Of a stretch of 64,000 nucleotides of DNA, positions 25,719 to 35,072 are shown in pieces. The notes below the pieces were generated by a model that was given only the letters and a program-made list of their open reading frames with translations, ran no database searches and was not told the origin of the DNA. Source of the stretch: Methanocella_A sp963792125 (GTDB taxonomy: Archaea; Halobacteriota; Methanocellia; Methanocellales; Methanocellaceae); assembly GCA_963792125.1 (NCBI GenBank), contig CAWBVA010000011.1:159676-223675 (forward strand), in the 5' to 3' direction. The position numbers and the translations under genes were made by a program. Positions within the stretch are counted from its first letter, which is position 1; each line of letters starts with the position of its first letter.

Positions 25719-27680
25719 TCAAGGTAACTTATGGAAAATCATGGAGTAATACGGGTAGACCGTAATATCCGCAATCCCGGCGCTCCCGACAATCGGGCTG
25801 CGCCCGGCACGTGATCGAAAGAAAAAACCTGGAGGGCGGCGGGCTACCGGCCGCCCCTGCGCCTCGTCGCTACGGCCACTCAGCCCGAGGGCCAGAACAG
25901 GTAGCACCGCGAGTATTCCGCAAAGCCCGCCTTTGGAACTCCCCGAAGGAGGTGCCTGGGGTGTGGCGGAAGCCGGCGCCGAGGTCATCACCAGCGTGAA
26001 GGTGGAGAACCCGTGGGGCGAGACCGCCTCGAAGATGACTGTCTCGTTCGCGCCTTCGCCCAGGTAGCGGGCGTCGAGGACCTCCGCGGCGCTGCCGTCA
26101 AGCCGTACGGCACAGTAGCGCTTTGCCGGGTCGAAGCCGGCCGGCTTCGGGAACTGGAAGGTCAGCGTCGCCGCCCCGATGTCCCGGCCGTTCTCCAGGC
26201 CTGCCTTATCGATTTCGACGGCTGCCAGCGCTCCCCCGTCGATCCTGATGCCGCTCCGGTTGAGGGCATCGATGACAGGGCCCAGGTCCACGCTCTCCGG
26301 CGGTAGCACCATGAGGTCGATTGTGCTATCCACTGGCACCGTGTTCATCGTCGCTTCCGCCATCACTTTCACGCCGCCGGCCTCGATCGGGAGATGCTTG
26401 CCGATCTCGAGCCTGATGCCCCTGACCGGCGCGGCATCGCCCGACGCGCTGCCGGTCGTGACGTTATAGTACGCCATGCCGCCCGCGGACGCCGGCACGA
26501 GCATGAAGCCGTTCACGGTCAGCCGCGAAATGTTGCTGCCGTCCTTCGTCCTTACCTGGCTGCTCTGCAGCATGACCGGCGTATCTTCGACCTGCAGATC
26601 CTTGAGCGCCGGGATTACGTAGCCCGTAACCGTCTGCATGGATGACACGGCGTTCAGGAACGGGCTTTCGGGGCTGCCCTTATATGTCCTGTCAAAAGCG
26701 TACCGGATAGCCATGCCCTCGGGGCCGTTGCCTACCTTGATGCTCTTGATAATATAGTTACTTGCTGAATCGATCACCCACACCGTGCCATAGGCCGGGT
26801 TGCTCACGTAGACCCGGGTCCCGTTCGGGCTGACCATCACAGAGTTCCTGTCGCTGTGCAGCGACGCCGGGAAGTTGGGGCTGGTCAGGTCAACCACGTC
26901 CACGATGGCCCCGGTGGCCGTGTTTGCCACAATAAGTGCGTTATCCGTGGTGCTAAGCACGTACAGCCTCTTGCCATCGGGGCTGACGGCCATGTCGCCG
27001 GGGCTGGGCACGTAGACCGCTCTTTCGTAAACGGGCTGCCGGGTGGTCGCATCGATGGGCAGGACAATGCCCAGACTCTTGCTGGCCACGTAAACGTCAC
27101 CGCCCGGCGCACATACGGCCGTGCCATCGCCGACGTAATCTATCTTTCCCCTGACTTTATTGTCGATGACATCGTATACCAGCGTCCGGTCGTCGTAAGT
27201 GAGGTACAGGAAGCGTCCTTTTGGCGACAGAGCCATGTGGTTAGGCACCTTGCTGTCCTGGGGCAGGACGATCGACCTGTTCAAGGCGCCTGTGGCGGGA
27301 TCGAGCACAGCTATTCCCGACGACCAAAATTTCGTGGAGAGGTAAACCGATTTGCCATCAGGGCTCGTCAGGACATCTATGTACTCCGTCTTCGGGTTGT
27401 CGGCCGTTTTGATCACCGCGCCGGTGTTCGCGTCGATCACCGACAGCGAGCTCTCCGGGAGGGCGTGGTCGATCACGTATGCCTTCGACCCGTCCGGGGT
27501 CGTGGCCACGCGGGTCGGGCTCTTGTAGACATCGATGGTGCCGTTGACCTGCTCGGTAGCCAGGTCGATGACTGATACTGAATTGCTCGCGTTATTGCTC
27601 ACGTAAAGAGTACCCGTTTCCGTCGAGGGCGGTACCTGCATGCTGGCCGGCATCTGCCCTTTCTTGGGCAGTGTCGGCAA
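25719..27680 (-). CDS. YVTN beta-propeller protein, C-terminal part with anchor
   Basis: This frame carries seven-fold type YVTN repeats (LYVSNNASNSVSVIDLATE, KAYVIDHALPESSLSVIDA) and a C-terminal beta domain (RLEIGKHLPIEAGGVKVMAE, FSTFTLVMTSAPA) like the PGF-pre-PGF or DUF3344 modules of archaeal surface proteins. A hydrophobic stretch LCGILAVLPVLALGL follows. In this frame translation runs on into unlikely residues, but one frame over it would end VAVATRRRGGR and stop at 25844, the normal end for a membrane anchor. It has no signal peptide, begins with TTG, and abuts the previous propeller. It is therefore probably the rest of the gene at 27592-29142, split near 27710. Confidence 0.75.
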   Translation of the reverse strand: MPTLPKKGQMPASMQVPPSTETGTLYVSNNASNSVSVIDLATEQVNGTIDVYKSPTRVATTPDGSKAYVIDHALPESSLSVIDANTGAVIKTADNPKTEYIDVLTSPDGKSVYLSTKFWSSGIAVLDPATGALNRSIVLPQDSKVPNHMALSPKGRFLYLTYDDRTLVYDVIDNKVRGKIDYVGDGTAVCAPGGDVYVASKSLGIVLPIDATTRQPVYERAVYVPSPGDMAVSPDGKRLYVLSTTDNALIVANTATGAIVDVVDLTSPNFPASLHSDRNSVMVSPNGTRVYVSNPAYGTVWVIDSASNYIIKSIKVGNGPEGMAIRYAFDRTYKGSPESPFLNAVSSMQTVTGYVIPALKDLQVEDTPVMLQSSQVRTKDGSNISRLTVNGFMLVPASAGGMAYYNVTTGSASGDAAPVRGIRLEIGKHLPIEAGGVKVMAEATMNTVPVDSTIDLMVLPPESVDLGPVIDALNRSGIRIDGGALAAVEIDKAGLENGRDIGAATLTFQFPKPAGFDPAKRYCAVRLDGSAAEVLDARYLGEGANETVIFEAVSPHGFSTFTLVMTSAPASATPQAPPSGSSKGGLCGILAVLPVLALGLSGRSDEAQGRPVARRPPGFFFRSRAGRSPIVGSAGIADITVYPYYSMIFHKLP

Positions 27681-29142
27681 GTGGCTGAACAGGCTGCTGA
27701 TCGGCTAGAGGTCCTCCGCTGCCGGAAGAGCCGACCGGCCCGGGGCGGGTGACGACCTTGATCGAGCCGTAGTTCGAGAACATGTTGCCCGGGTTCGCTG
27801 CTATCGTGGTGATTTTGCCCATGCCGGTCTCGATGAGCGAAAAGGAATTGTCCGGGCCGTTGGCCAGGCATATGGTGCGGCCGTCCGGGCTGAAGGCGAC
27901 GCCTTCGGGGGTGGTCGTATCGATAGCGTAGGTGCCGGCCCATCTGAACCCGCTGTTCTCGTTGTAGAAGGCGTTCATCGTGCCGTAATTATATGTGTTG
28001 GGGACGTAGGAGGTGACGACGACGAGCCAGCCGTCCGGAGAAACCGCGATACCGTCAGCCGTAATCGGCTCATAATTGGTCCCGCCGAGGAGGCCGCCGA
28101 GGCCGCCTAACGGCGACTCCTCGTGGGGTTTCTCCGTTTCGTTGAATGTCAGCTGTACGGTCTTCTTAACCAGGTAAGTGGCCGTGTCCACCTGGTCCAG
28201 GTCGACGAAGTGATAGCGCATCGGCATGCCCGAGTTGCCCTGCTGGACGTCGGCATACCGACTGGTGTTCGTCACGTACAGCCATTTACCGTCCGGGCTC
28301 AGCGCCAGGCAGGTAGAGTCAGCGCCCACATCTTTGGCAAATCCCTCGGACTCCGGCGGTACGAAAGGCCGGGGCGCCTTCAGGACTTTCCAGGTGTTCG
28401 TATCCAGCACGCCGTAATCGGTGTCCGACAGCACGTAAAGCCTGTTGCCATCCGGGCTGATCGCCATCTGCCCGACGGTGAACGGCAGGCTCACGACCTT
28501 CGACAGCCTGCCAGTATCGGCGTCGACGGTTAGCATAACCGATTTGCTGCCGGCTGCGCGTTTCAGGTCCGGGTACTCCAATGCGTATTGATCGTTATAG
28601 GCGGAGACGTAGATCTTCTTGCCGTCCGGGCTGACCGCGATATGCTCCGGCCACGGGAATAGCAGGTCGATCTCCCCTGACTTCATATCGGTTATAGTAT
28701 CGATGATTGTGAGGGTGCCGGATTCCATGTTGACCACGTAGAGCCGGTTCTTCGCGGAGTTCCATGCCATGTCCACGGGGTAGCTGCCAACCTTGATGTT
28801 TTTTATCATCTTTTGTTTGTTGACGTCGATGACGGAGACCATATTGAAATCTTTGTTAAGCAGGTAGGCGGTCGACGAGGATAGTGCCGGAAGCATATGG
28901 CTGCCGATCTGCGCCTGCAACAGCGAGCTGTTCAGGATAATATTGCCCGACGTCGGGTTGAGGCCGGTAAGGTTCGTGGTCCTGTATGTGGACGGCGCGG
29001 AAGTCGCCGCCGGCAACGTCCTGTACGTCGTGGTCGTTGCGTCCGCATCCTGTACCTGCCAGCAGGCCAGCATCGCGCAAGCCACGATAGCGATCACGGC
29101 CAGCAGCGTCAGTAACCTGCCGTCAATAGCAACCTTACCCAT
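27592..29142 (-). CDS. YVTN beta-propeller protein, N-terminal part
   Basis: ATG 29142 follows GGAGGTACATTA and opens a signal peptide or anchor (LLTLLAVIAIVACAMLACW). The mature part has many propeller blades such as NRLYVVNMESGTLTIIDT, HIAVSPDGKKIYVSA and GVAFSPDGRTICLANG. Sense ends at about SSGSGG near 27715, after which the frame reads into improbable sequence overlapping the next gene. Joined to the downstream frame it would make a surface protein of about 1,100 residues with two propellers, a beta domain and a C-terminal anchor. It is strongly expressed-looking and GC-rich like other core genes. Confidence 0.8.
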   Translation of the reverse strand: MGKVAIDGRLLTLLAVIAIVACAMLACWQVQDADATTTTYRTLPAATSAPSTYRTTNLTGLNPTSGNIILNSSLLQAQIGSHMLPALSSSTAYLLNKDFNMVSVIDVNKQKMIKNIKVGSYPVDMAWNSAKNRLYVVNMESGTLTIIDTITDMKSGEIDLLFPWPEHIAVSPDGKKIYVSAYNDQYALEYPDLKRAAGSKSVMLTVDADTGRLSKVVSLPFTVGQMAISPDGNRLYVLSDTDYGVLDTNTWKVLKAPRPFVPPESEGFAKDVGADSTCLALSPDGKWLYVTNTSRYADVQQGNSGMPMRYHFVDLDQVDTATYLVKKTVQLTFNETEKPHEESPLGGLGGLLGGTNYEPITADGIAVSPDGWLVVVTSYVPNTYNYGTMNAFYNENSGFRWAGTYAIDTTTPEGVAFSPDGRTICLANGPDNSFSLIETGMGKITTIAANPGNMFSNYGSIKVVTRPGPVGSSGSGGPLADQQPVQPLADTAQERADAGQHAGTALDGNGYSLREQ

Positions 29143-29223
29143 TAATGTACCTCCATTTCTTTCAGCAAGCTGCGGCAAGAACCCGCACCGCAGAGCTTTA
29201 TACGAACCCAAATAATTCGGCAT

Positions 29224-29441
29224 AAAACTATTGGACGGAAATTGATATATAAGTAACCGTCCGGCGCTTCACGACAGCCTGTAAAAGGTGGTTTGCCGGC
29301 CCGGTCCAGCCCTGACAACCCGCGAACGCAGGCAAAAATTATATAAGCAAGGTGACATATTTAGACTACACGTCTTCGCCAGACAGTAAATCTTACTGCG
29401 GTTGTAGAAATCAATCGAATCAAAATCACAGAGGGTTTTTA
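29224..29441 (+). promoter_or_regulatory. Promoter of the ribosomal protein operon
   Basis: A TATA-like AAATTATATAAGC at about 29336-29348 lies 95 bases upstream of the S15 start, leaving a leader of roughly 70 bases. The S15 ATG at 29442 is preceded by CAGAGGGTTTTTA. No attenuator is obvious. Confidence 0.5.
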
Positions 29442-29900
29442 ATGGCTAAAATGCATACCCGGAGAAAGGGAAGATCCAGGTCGACCAGGCCCGTCCGCAA
29501 CACGCCGCCGGCATGGTTTACCATGAGTAAGGAAGAAGTAGAGAAGCTGGTGACCAAGACCTACGGTCCGAACGCGTCCACCAGTCAGGTCGGTATCATC
29601 CTCAGGGACAAGTATGGTGTCCCTGACATCACTCAGGTGACCGGCAAGAAGGTCACTGAAATACTCCGCGACAGCGGAACCGGCCCCAAGCTGCCGGAAG
29701 ATCTGACTAACCTGATCCGCAAAGCTATCGGCCTGCACAAGCACATGGTCGAGAACCACAAGGACCTCCACAACAAGAGGGCCCTGCAGCTTACCGAGTC
29801 GAAGGTCAGGCGCCTGGTCAAGTACTACCACAACACCGGCGTCCTGCCGATGGACTGGGTATACTCCCCGGCCACTGCGGAGATTCTCATATCCAGGTAA
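29442..29900 (+). CDS. rps15: 30S ribosomal protein S15
   Basis: The 152-residue product begins MAKMHTRRKGRSRS, the archaeal/eukaryotic-type N-terminus, followed by PAWFTMSKEEVEKLV and the conserved LTESKVRRLVKYYH that binds 16S rRNA helices 20-22. The start at 29442 gives the typical length. It is the first gene of an operon with the DHH nuclease (17-base gap) and Pcc1, a gene order common in euryarchaea. Confidence 0.97.
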   Translation: MAKMHTRRKGRSRSTRPVRNTPPAWFTMSKEEVEKLVTKTYGPNASTSQVGIILRDKYGVPDITQVTGKKVTEILRDSGTGPKLPEDLTNLIRKAIGLHKHMVENHKDLHNKRALQLTESKVRRLVKYYHNTGVLPMDWVYSPATAEILISR

Positions 29901-29916
29901 ATTCCGCTCAACGCGG

Positions 29917-31218
29917 GTGAGCAACATGTTAGAGGCAATCTCACAGATGGCCCGACCCGCGGCGGAAAAAATACGTAAGCAAAAGTTCGTGCGGGTCGTA
30001 TCCCACCACGATGCCGACGGGATAACGGCCTGCGGCATCGTCTGCCTGGCGCTCCGGCGCCAGCACATTCCTTTTCAGGCAACTATCGTCAGCAACTTAG
30101 ACTCTTCTATCGATGCAGTACTGGACCCGGCAATGCCGGTCATCTTCTGCGACATGGGCTCCGGCCAGCCGGACATCGTCAACAAGTACGATGCCGTGAT
30201 CCTCGACCATCACATGCCCCAGGAAGGGCACAAGAACATTCACGTCAACCCTCACCTGGCCGGCATAGACGGCGGCACCCAGATGTCCGCGTCAGGCGTG
30301 GCCTACGCGTTCGCAAGGGTAATGGGAGATAACACCGACCTGGCGGGGCTGGCAATCTCAGGCGCCATCGGCGACAAGCAGCAGATGATCGGCCCGAACC
30401 GGGACATCCTGGACGAGGGCGTGAAGAATGGCGTCATCACGGTGCAGAAAGGCCTGAAGCTGGGCATGGGCCCTGTGGTGAAGGTGCTAGAATATTCCAT
30501 TGACCCTTATTTCGACTTCTCCGGCAGGCACGACGAGACCGAAAAGTTCGTCGGCGAACTGGGCCTGAACGGCGACATCGAACGTCTGTCGCGCGACGAT
30601 TTAAAGCGGCTGGGCAGCGCGCTGTCGCTCCTGCTGCTGAAGAAGTCGCCCCCGGATACCATCGACTCCCTGTTCGGCGACGTCTACCTCCTGGAGAAAG
30701 AGCTGATCAAGGACGTGTACGATTTCACCAACACGGTCAACTCCTGTGGCAAGACGGGGCAGCCCGGACTGGGCCTGTCCGTGTGCCTGCGCTATGAGCC
30801 TGCGCTCAAGGACGCGGAGGAGAAGCGGTTCGAGTATTCGGGGCAGATACTGCAGGCGCTTCATAAGGCGATCAGCCAGGTGCAGGAGATGAGCGCAATC
30901 CGGTATCTCGACATCTGCTGCAGCGACGTCACGGGCGCTATCGCTTCGACCATCATCCGGTACGTCATGCCGGACAAGCCTATCATCGTCCTCAACGCCG
31001 ACGGCGACCGGGTCAAGGTCTCGGCGAGAGGCACGGCGTTACTTATCCGGCAGGGCCTGGACCTGTCGACGTCAGTACGCGAGAGCGCCACTGCTGTCGG
31101 CGGCAACGGCGGCGGCCACAAGATCGCCTCCGGGGCTTCCATACCGGCCGCAAAGTCGAAAGAGTTTTTAGAGGCTGTCAACGCCCTCGTCGGGAGGCAG
31201 CTCAGTGGCAAAGTGTAA
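29917..31218 (+). CDS. DHH-family nuclease (archaeal RecJ/GAN type)
   Basis: Motif I VVSHHDADGITACG and the DHH motif VILDHHMPQ lie in the N-terminal half. The C-terminal DHHA1 motif reads GGNGGGHKIASGAS. The length of 433 residues is that of archaeal GAN/RecJ-like exonucleases, which bind GINS or degrade single-stranded nucleic acid from 5' ends. The start could be GTG 29917 or ATG 29926. It overlaps the following pcc1 by 14 bases. Its place between S15 and a tRNA-modification subunit fits an information-processing operon. Confidence 0.9.
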   Translation: MSNMLEAISQMARPAAEKIRKQKFVRVVSHHDADGITACGIVCLALRRQHIPFQATIVSNLDSSIDAVLDPAMPVIFCDMGSGQPDIVNKYDAVILDHHMPQEGHKNIHVNPHLAGIDGGTQMSASGVAYAFARVMGDNTDLAGLAISGAIGDKQQMIGPNRDILDEGVKNGVITVQKGLKLGMGPVVKVLEYSIDPYFDFSGRHDETEKFVGELGLNGDIERLSRDDLKRLGSALSLLLLKKSPPDTIDSLFGDVYLLEKELIKDVYDFTNTVNSCGKTGQPGLGLSVCLRYEPALKDAEEKRFEYSGQILQALHKAISQVQEMSAIRYLDICCSDVTGAIASTIIRYVMPDKPIIVLNADGDRVKVSARGTALLIRQGLDLSTSVRESATAVGGNGGGHKIASGASIPAAKSKEFLEAVNALVGRQLSGKV

Positions 31219-31447
31219 GGCCCGCCTGGTCATAGAAGCGGAGAACGCCGAACTGCTAAAGCAGTCGATTGCCGCCGATAACCAGGGCTATGTCCATACT
31301 TTCACGGAAGACGGCCGTATGGTCGCGTTCGTCGAAGCTGACTCCATCGGAACGATGCTGACGACTCTGGACGATCTGCTGGTGAACCTGAAGATCGCCG
31401 GGGAAATCCTTGGCGGCCATGGCGCGATTGATGGGCAGGAAGACTGA
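31205..31447 (+). CDS. pcc1: KEOPS complex subunit Pcc1
   Basis: The 80-residue protein (MAKCKARLVIEAENAELLKQ through LVNLKIAGEILGG) matches Pcc1, the dimerising subunit of the KEOPS complex that makes t6A37 in tRNAs. It starts at GTG 31205, inside the 3' end of the DHH nuclease gene, so the two are translationally coupled. No other KEOPS gene is in the window. Confidence 0.85.
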   Translation: MAKCKARLVIEAENAELLKQSIAADNQGYVHTFTEDGRMVAFVEADSIGTMLTTLDDLLVNLKIAGEILGGHGAIDGQED

Positions 31448-31478
31448 TTCAGTCTTTTAATCCAAAATTATTTAAGGT

Positions 31479-31697
31479 TTGATTGCTCAACTATATACTG
31501 GTAACCGGGGGGTTATTCAACTGTCAGATCTTAAAATCTTAGGAGCTGTCGCATTAGGGCTTGGCATACTCGTAGGGCTGACAGCTTTCTTCATATTCCG
31601 CATTCCGGACGTCTACAGCGTAGTCCTCGGCCTTGGCACCACCATCATGTTCTTCTTCATCATCCTCTGGAGCTCCTACATCTTCATCTTCCATTAG
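31479..31697 (+). CDS. Small membrane protein with two transmembrane segments
   Basis: About 72 residues contain two hydrophobic helices (ILGAVALGLGILVGLTAFF and VVLGLGTTIMFFFIILWSS) with a short RIPDVY loop. The start is uncertain: TTG 31479 opens the frame, while the only purine-rich ribosome-binding stretch, GGGGGG at about 31506-31511, would suit a start a few codons later. It lies just after pcc1 on the same strand. The function is unknown. Confidence 0.6.
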   Translation: MIAQLYTGNRGVIQLSDLKILGAVALGLGILVGLTAFFIFRIPDVYSVVLGLGTTIMFFFIILWSSYIFIFH

Positions 31698-32058
31698 GGT
31701 TACCCGGACCCGGGCGATGATGAGAAGCAGCCGAAACAGCGCAATTTCGTGCAGCAATGGCGCCGTTCGCGCGCGCTTGCGCTGTATGACCTGACCATTC
31801 AAGGAATATTCTATGCAGGCTGGCCGGCACCAAACACAACGTACACGACGGCCACGACGTACACAACGTTTTACATAAAATGGCAAGCGTAGCCTTATTA
31901 TTAGACGTCGTGTACGTTGTGGCCGTCGTGTTTGGTGCCTGCTCAGCCTGTACAAAACATTTCACCGATGACTATTCGTTGTGAACAGTGCCGGCTGAGC
32001 CAAAATATTATTAAAATATAAAAGGCGCACAGTCAGCTGTGCACCATGTGTCTTTCGT
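31698..32058. repeat. Palindromic element with GTACACGAC-type arms
   Basis: The left arm at about 31826-31868 and right arm at 31904-31940 pair over roughly 37-43 bases beginning GGCACCAAACAC. They are made of shuffled words such as GTACACGACGG and CCACGACGTACAC. The core reads, on the minus strand, AAGGCTACGCTTGCCATTTT. It lies between a small membrane protein gene and the convergent serS. The remainder holds no gene. Confidence 0.85.
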
Positions 32059-33315
32059 TTACCTGATCTCGGTAGCGCCATGCAAATAGGGCTGCAGCAC
32101 TTCGGGTATCTCCACGCTGCCGTCCTCCCGCTGGTAGTTCTCGAGGAGGGCTACTACGGTCCGGCCTACGGCCAGTCCCGAGCCGTTGAGCGTGTGGACG
32201 AACTGGGGCCCTTCGGGCGTCCGGTAGCGGATGTTGGCGCGCCGTGCCTGGAAGCTCTCGAAGTTGGAGCACGACGATATCTCGCGGTACTTGCCCTGCG
32301 CCGGCACCCAGGCCTCTATGTCGTAGGTCTTTGCCGACGAGAACCCGATGTCCCCGGTGCACAGGTTGATCACCCGGTAGGGGATTTTCAGCAGTTGCAG
32401 GATTTCTTCCGCATCCCGCGTCAGCTTCTCGTGCTCGTCGTAGGATGTCTCGGGCTTCACAAACTTGACAAGCTCGACCTTGTTGAACTGGTGCTGGCGT
32501 ATGATGCCCCTGGTGTCCTGGCCATGCTTGCCAGCCTCCCGGCGGAAGCAGGCGGTGTACGCCGTAAGATAAAGGGGCAGCTTCTCCATGTACTCGTCCA
32601 TGTAGAGGTTGGTCACCGGGACCTCTGCTGTCGGGGCGAGGTAGAAGTTGTCGGTGCAGGCGTACATGTCCTCTTTGAACTTGGGGAGCTGGCCGGTGCC
32701 GATCATCGCCTTCTCGGTCATAAGCACGGGCGGGAAGACCTCGGTGTAACCCTGGCGGTCGTGCACGTCCAGCATGAAGCTGATGAGCGCGCGCTCAAGC
32801 TTCGCGCCCATGCCTTTGTAGACGGCAAAGCCCTGGCCGGAAATCTTCGCCGCACGCTGGAAGTCGATGATGTCCAGGCTCTCGCCTATCTCCCAGTGGG
32901 GCTTCGGGGTGAACGTGAACTTCCTCGGCTCGCCGACGACGCGGATGACTACGTTGTCGTTCTCGTCCTTGCCGATCGGCGTCGTGGGGCTCGGGATGTT
33001 GGGGATGTTGAGCTGTATCTCCTGGATTTTGACCTCGATCTCACGGATGCTGTCATCAATCTTCTTTATCTGGTCCGCTATCTTGCGCATCTCCTCGATC
33101 TGGGCAGAGGCGTCCTTTTTCTCCTTCTTGAGGCTGGCCACCTCATGAGTGACCTTGTTTCGCTGCTGCTTGAGGCGGTCGCCCTCGACGAGGCACTCCC
33201 GCCACTCCTTATCCATCTGCAGGAGGCGGTCGAGAGGCTCGGTGCTCATGTTACGCTTGACTAGCGAGTCCCGGACGACCTCCGGGTTATTCCTGATAAA
33301 CTTCAGCTCTAACAT
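32059..33315 (-). CDS. serS: Seryl-tRNA synthetase (canonical type)
   Basis: The 418-residue protein has the long antiparallel coiled-coil arm that grips the tRNA(Ser) variable arm (residues about 28-105, with VTHEVASLKKEKKDASAQIE). Class II motifs follow: motif 2 around AYTACFRREAGKHGQDTRG, and motif 3 in LNGSGLAVGRTVVALLEN. It is the common form rather than the divergent methanogen-specific SerRS found in some methanogenic archaea, which is a useful lineage marker. It starts at ATG 33315 with MLELKFIRNNPEVVRDSL. Confidence 0.97.
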   Translation of the reverse strand: MLELKFIRNNPEVVRDSLVKRNMSTEPLDRLLQMDKEWRECLVEGDRLKQQRNKVTHEVASLKKEKKDASAQIEEMRKIADQIKKIDDSIREIEVKIQEIQLNIPNIPSPTTPIGKDENDNVVIRVVGEPRKFTFTPKPHWEIGESLDIIDFQRAAKISGQGFAVYKGMGAKLERALISFMLDVHDRQGYTEVFPPVLMTEKAMIGTGQLPKFKEDMYACTDNFYLAPTAEVPVTNLYMDEYMEKLPLYLTAYTACFRREAGKHGQDTRGIIRQHQFNKVELVKFVKPETSYDEHEKLTRDAEEILQLLKIPYRVINLCTGDIGFSSAKTYDIEAWVPAQGKYREISSCSNFESFQARRANIRYRTPEGPQFVHTLNGSGLAVGRTVVALLENYQREDGSVEIPEVLQPYLHGATEIR

Positions 33316-33544
33316 GTTGAAGACCCAAATAAGCTATGTCAGGTTGGATATATATTTTATGAGCATTGGATCTGGTTTTCGCGAGTCAGGGGACTTTTTG
33401 GAACAAAGCCTCCCGACAGTCCCGTAAAAAACCAGTAGTATCCAATATCCAATGCTCACAGAGAAAACACTAAATATCCCATTCGGGCTATATCTATTAT
33501 CCGGCAATTGATACGGATATATTGGTGGGTATCGGGGGTCGTGG
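33316..33544. repeat. Intergenic region with nested inverted repeat and shared 57-base element
   Basis: The element at 33380-33435 (CGCGAGTCAGG to AAAAACCAG) matches 17024-17080. It is bracketed by longer inverted flanks, TGAGCATTGGAT at 33359-33371 and ATCCAATGCTCA ending near 33461. The whole could form one large hairpin between serS and the channel gene. Confidence 0.8.
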
Positions 33545-34414
33545 ATGTACCGGAAGATCAAGCTAAGTGTCTTCAATCTCTTAGATGATTCGGAAAAAGA
33601 CCGTAGTGCCAATAAAATCATTAATTATGTCCTCGTAGCGCTAATCATACTCAACGTGCTGTCAGTGATCTTCGAGACCGTCGAAAGCTTTTACAACCGG
33701 TACTGGACTGTCTTATGGATGTTCGAAGTCTTTTCCGTCGAGATATTTACTCTTGAATACGCGGCCCGGCTGTGGGTGTGTAACCTCGACGAACGGTACC
33801 AGGGCGCCGTTATAGGCCGCCTGCGATACATATTATCGCCGATGGCACTGATCGATCTCTTCGCGATCGCGCCATTCTACCTGCCGTTACTGATCCCCAT
33901 GGACATGCGGTTCCTGCGGGCCCTGCGGCTGTTCCGGCTGTTCCGGCTGTTCAAGCTCTCCCGGTACAGCGAATCGATGGCCATGTTCGGGCGTATCGCC
34001 CGGGACCGGAAAGAAGACCTGGTCATTACTGTGTTCATTATCGTGATCGTCCTGATCCTGTCCTCTGCGATGATGTATTATGCCGAGCACGATGCCCAGC
34101 CCGAAAAGTTCGACAATATTCCCGACACCATGTACTGGGGCATTATCACGCTGGCCACCGTCGGCTATGGCGACATCTACCCCATCACCGCTCTCGGGCG
34201 GTTTTTCAGCACCATCATCGCACTGGCAGGCATCGCCATGTTCGCATTGCCGGCCGGCATCATCGGCTCCAGCTTCATCGAGGAAAGGCAGAAGTCCCGG
34301 GAGAAGGCCGCGGAGAAGAAGAACCATGATGACATTTGTCCTCACTGCGGAAAGCACCTGCATGAGCATGTAGCGGAAAAAGGCATGGAAGTCGCACCCC
34401 TCATAAAGAAATGA
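33545..34414 (+). CDS. Voltage-gated-type potassium channel
   Basis: Six transmembrane segments are visible. An S4-like helix with regularly spaced arginines (FLRALRLFRLFRLFKLSRY) lies at about residue 121, and the selectivity filter ATVGYGDIYP at about 201. The cytoplasmic tail has a possible zinc site CPHCGKHLHEH. The length of 289 matches prokaryotic Kv-type tetrameric channels such as KvAP relatives. It probably sets membrane potential or lets potassium pass on depolarisation. The ATG at 33545 follows GGGTCGTGG. Confidence 0.93.
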   Translation: MYRKIKLSVFNLLDDSEKDRSANKIINYVLVALIILNVLSVIFETVESFYNRYWTVLWMFEVFSVEIFTLEYAARLWVCNLDERYQGAVIGRLRYILSPMALIDLFAIAPFYLPLLIPMDMRFLRALRLFRLFRLFKLSRYSESMAMFGRIARDRKEDLVITVFIIVIVLILSSAMMYYAEHDAQPEKFDNIPDTMYWGIITLATVGYGDIYPITALGRFFSTIIALAGIAMFALPAGIIGSSFIEERQKSREKAAEKKNHDDICPHCGKHLHEHVAEKGMEVAPLIKK

Positions 34415-34451
34415 GACATCGAAGGGCAACGCAAAATACGGTACCGGAGGA

Positions 34452-34863
34452 ATGATCTGTGCTCCGGCAGGTCGAACGGTGTCCCTGTACCAGGCTCTCG
34501 AAAAAGATGATATTGCAGGGTCAGCCAGACTGATCGGACAAATCGGGACACCGGAAATGCACTGGCCCTCGAGCCGCTTCTCATTCTGCCGGGATTCCAG
34601 GCCGAGCAGGTCCGCAGCTCTTCGACCGTCGTGAAGCAAGTAGCGACGCCCGAGACAGTCAGCGATAGCGAAGACGAAGAACTCTCGCCGAAAAGCCCGC
34701 TGCTCGCCGCGCTCGCCTCCTTCTTCACCTGATGCTGATCCTCGTGCCCTGCGTTTTCCTGATCATGGTCGGCGACGCGGCATCCCTTACGGCTCTTCCC
34801 GCCAGGGTGGACGGAGTCTGGATCAGCCCCACGTCGGGCAGACTTACTCTGCAGCCGGGGTAA
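34452..34863 (+). pseudogene. Degenerate membrane-protein-like gene
   Basis: The first frame encodes SLYQALEKDDIAGSARLIGQ and then loses sense near 34560. One frame over, LEPLLILPGFQAEQVRSS and SPKSPLLAALASFF continue to a TGA at 34732. A third frame holds a hydrophobic LILVPCVFLIMVG segment near the end. The pieces look coding in base composition but have at least two breaks, so this is probably a decayed gene of unknown family. I see no other feature in the 650 bases between the channel and the JAMM gene, apart from AT-rich promoter-like sequence near 35010-35040. Confidence 0.4.
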
Positions 34864-35072
34864 TTATGGCAATTAACTTGTTATTCCCTTGAGAGGTCCG
34901 GCGATAGCATGACTCCCCCGGGCCTGTCTATCCCGGAGCCCGGTATGGCAGCCTTCGAACCGCCCATGTTAAATAGGATGGCCGAAAAATATCAAACACG
35001 CTTTCTCGGAAATGATTAATCTTAAGTATGTAAAATGCATAGTGGTGAAAAAACTCTGGAGACAATGACGGC

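Noticed and set aside
32080..33264. A long plus-strand frame over serS
   Set aside because: It is the shadow of a GC-rich synthetase gene; the minus strand carries all class II motifs.
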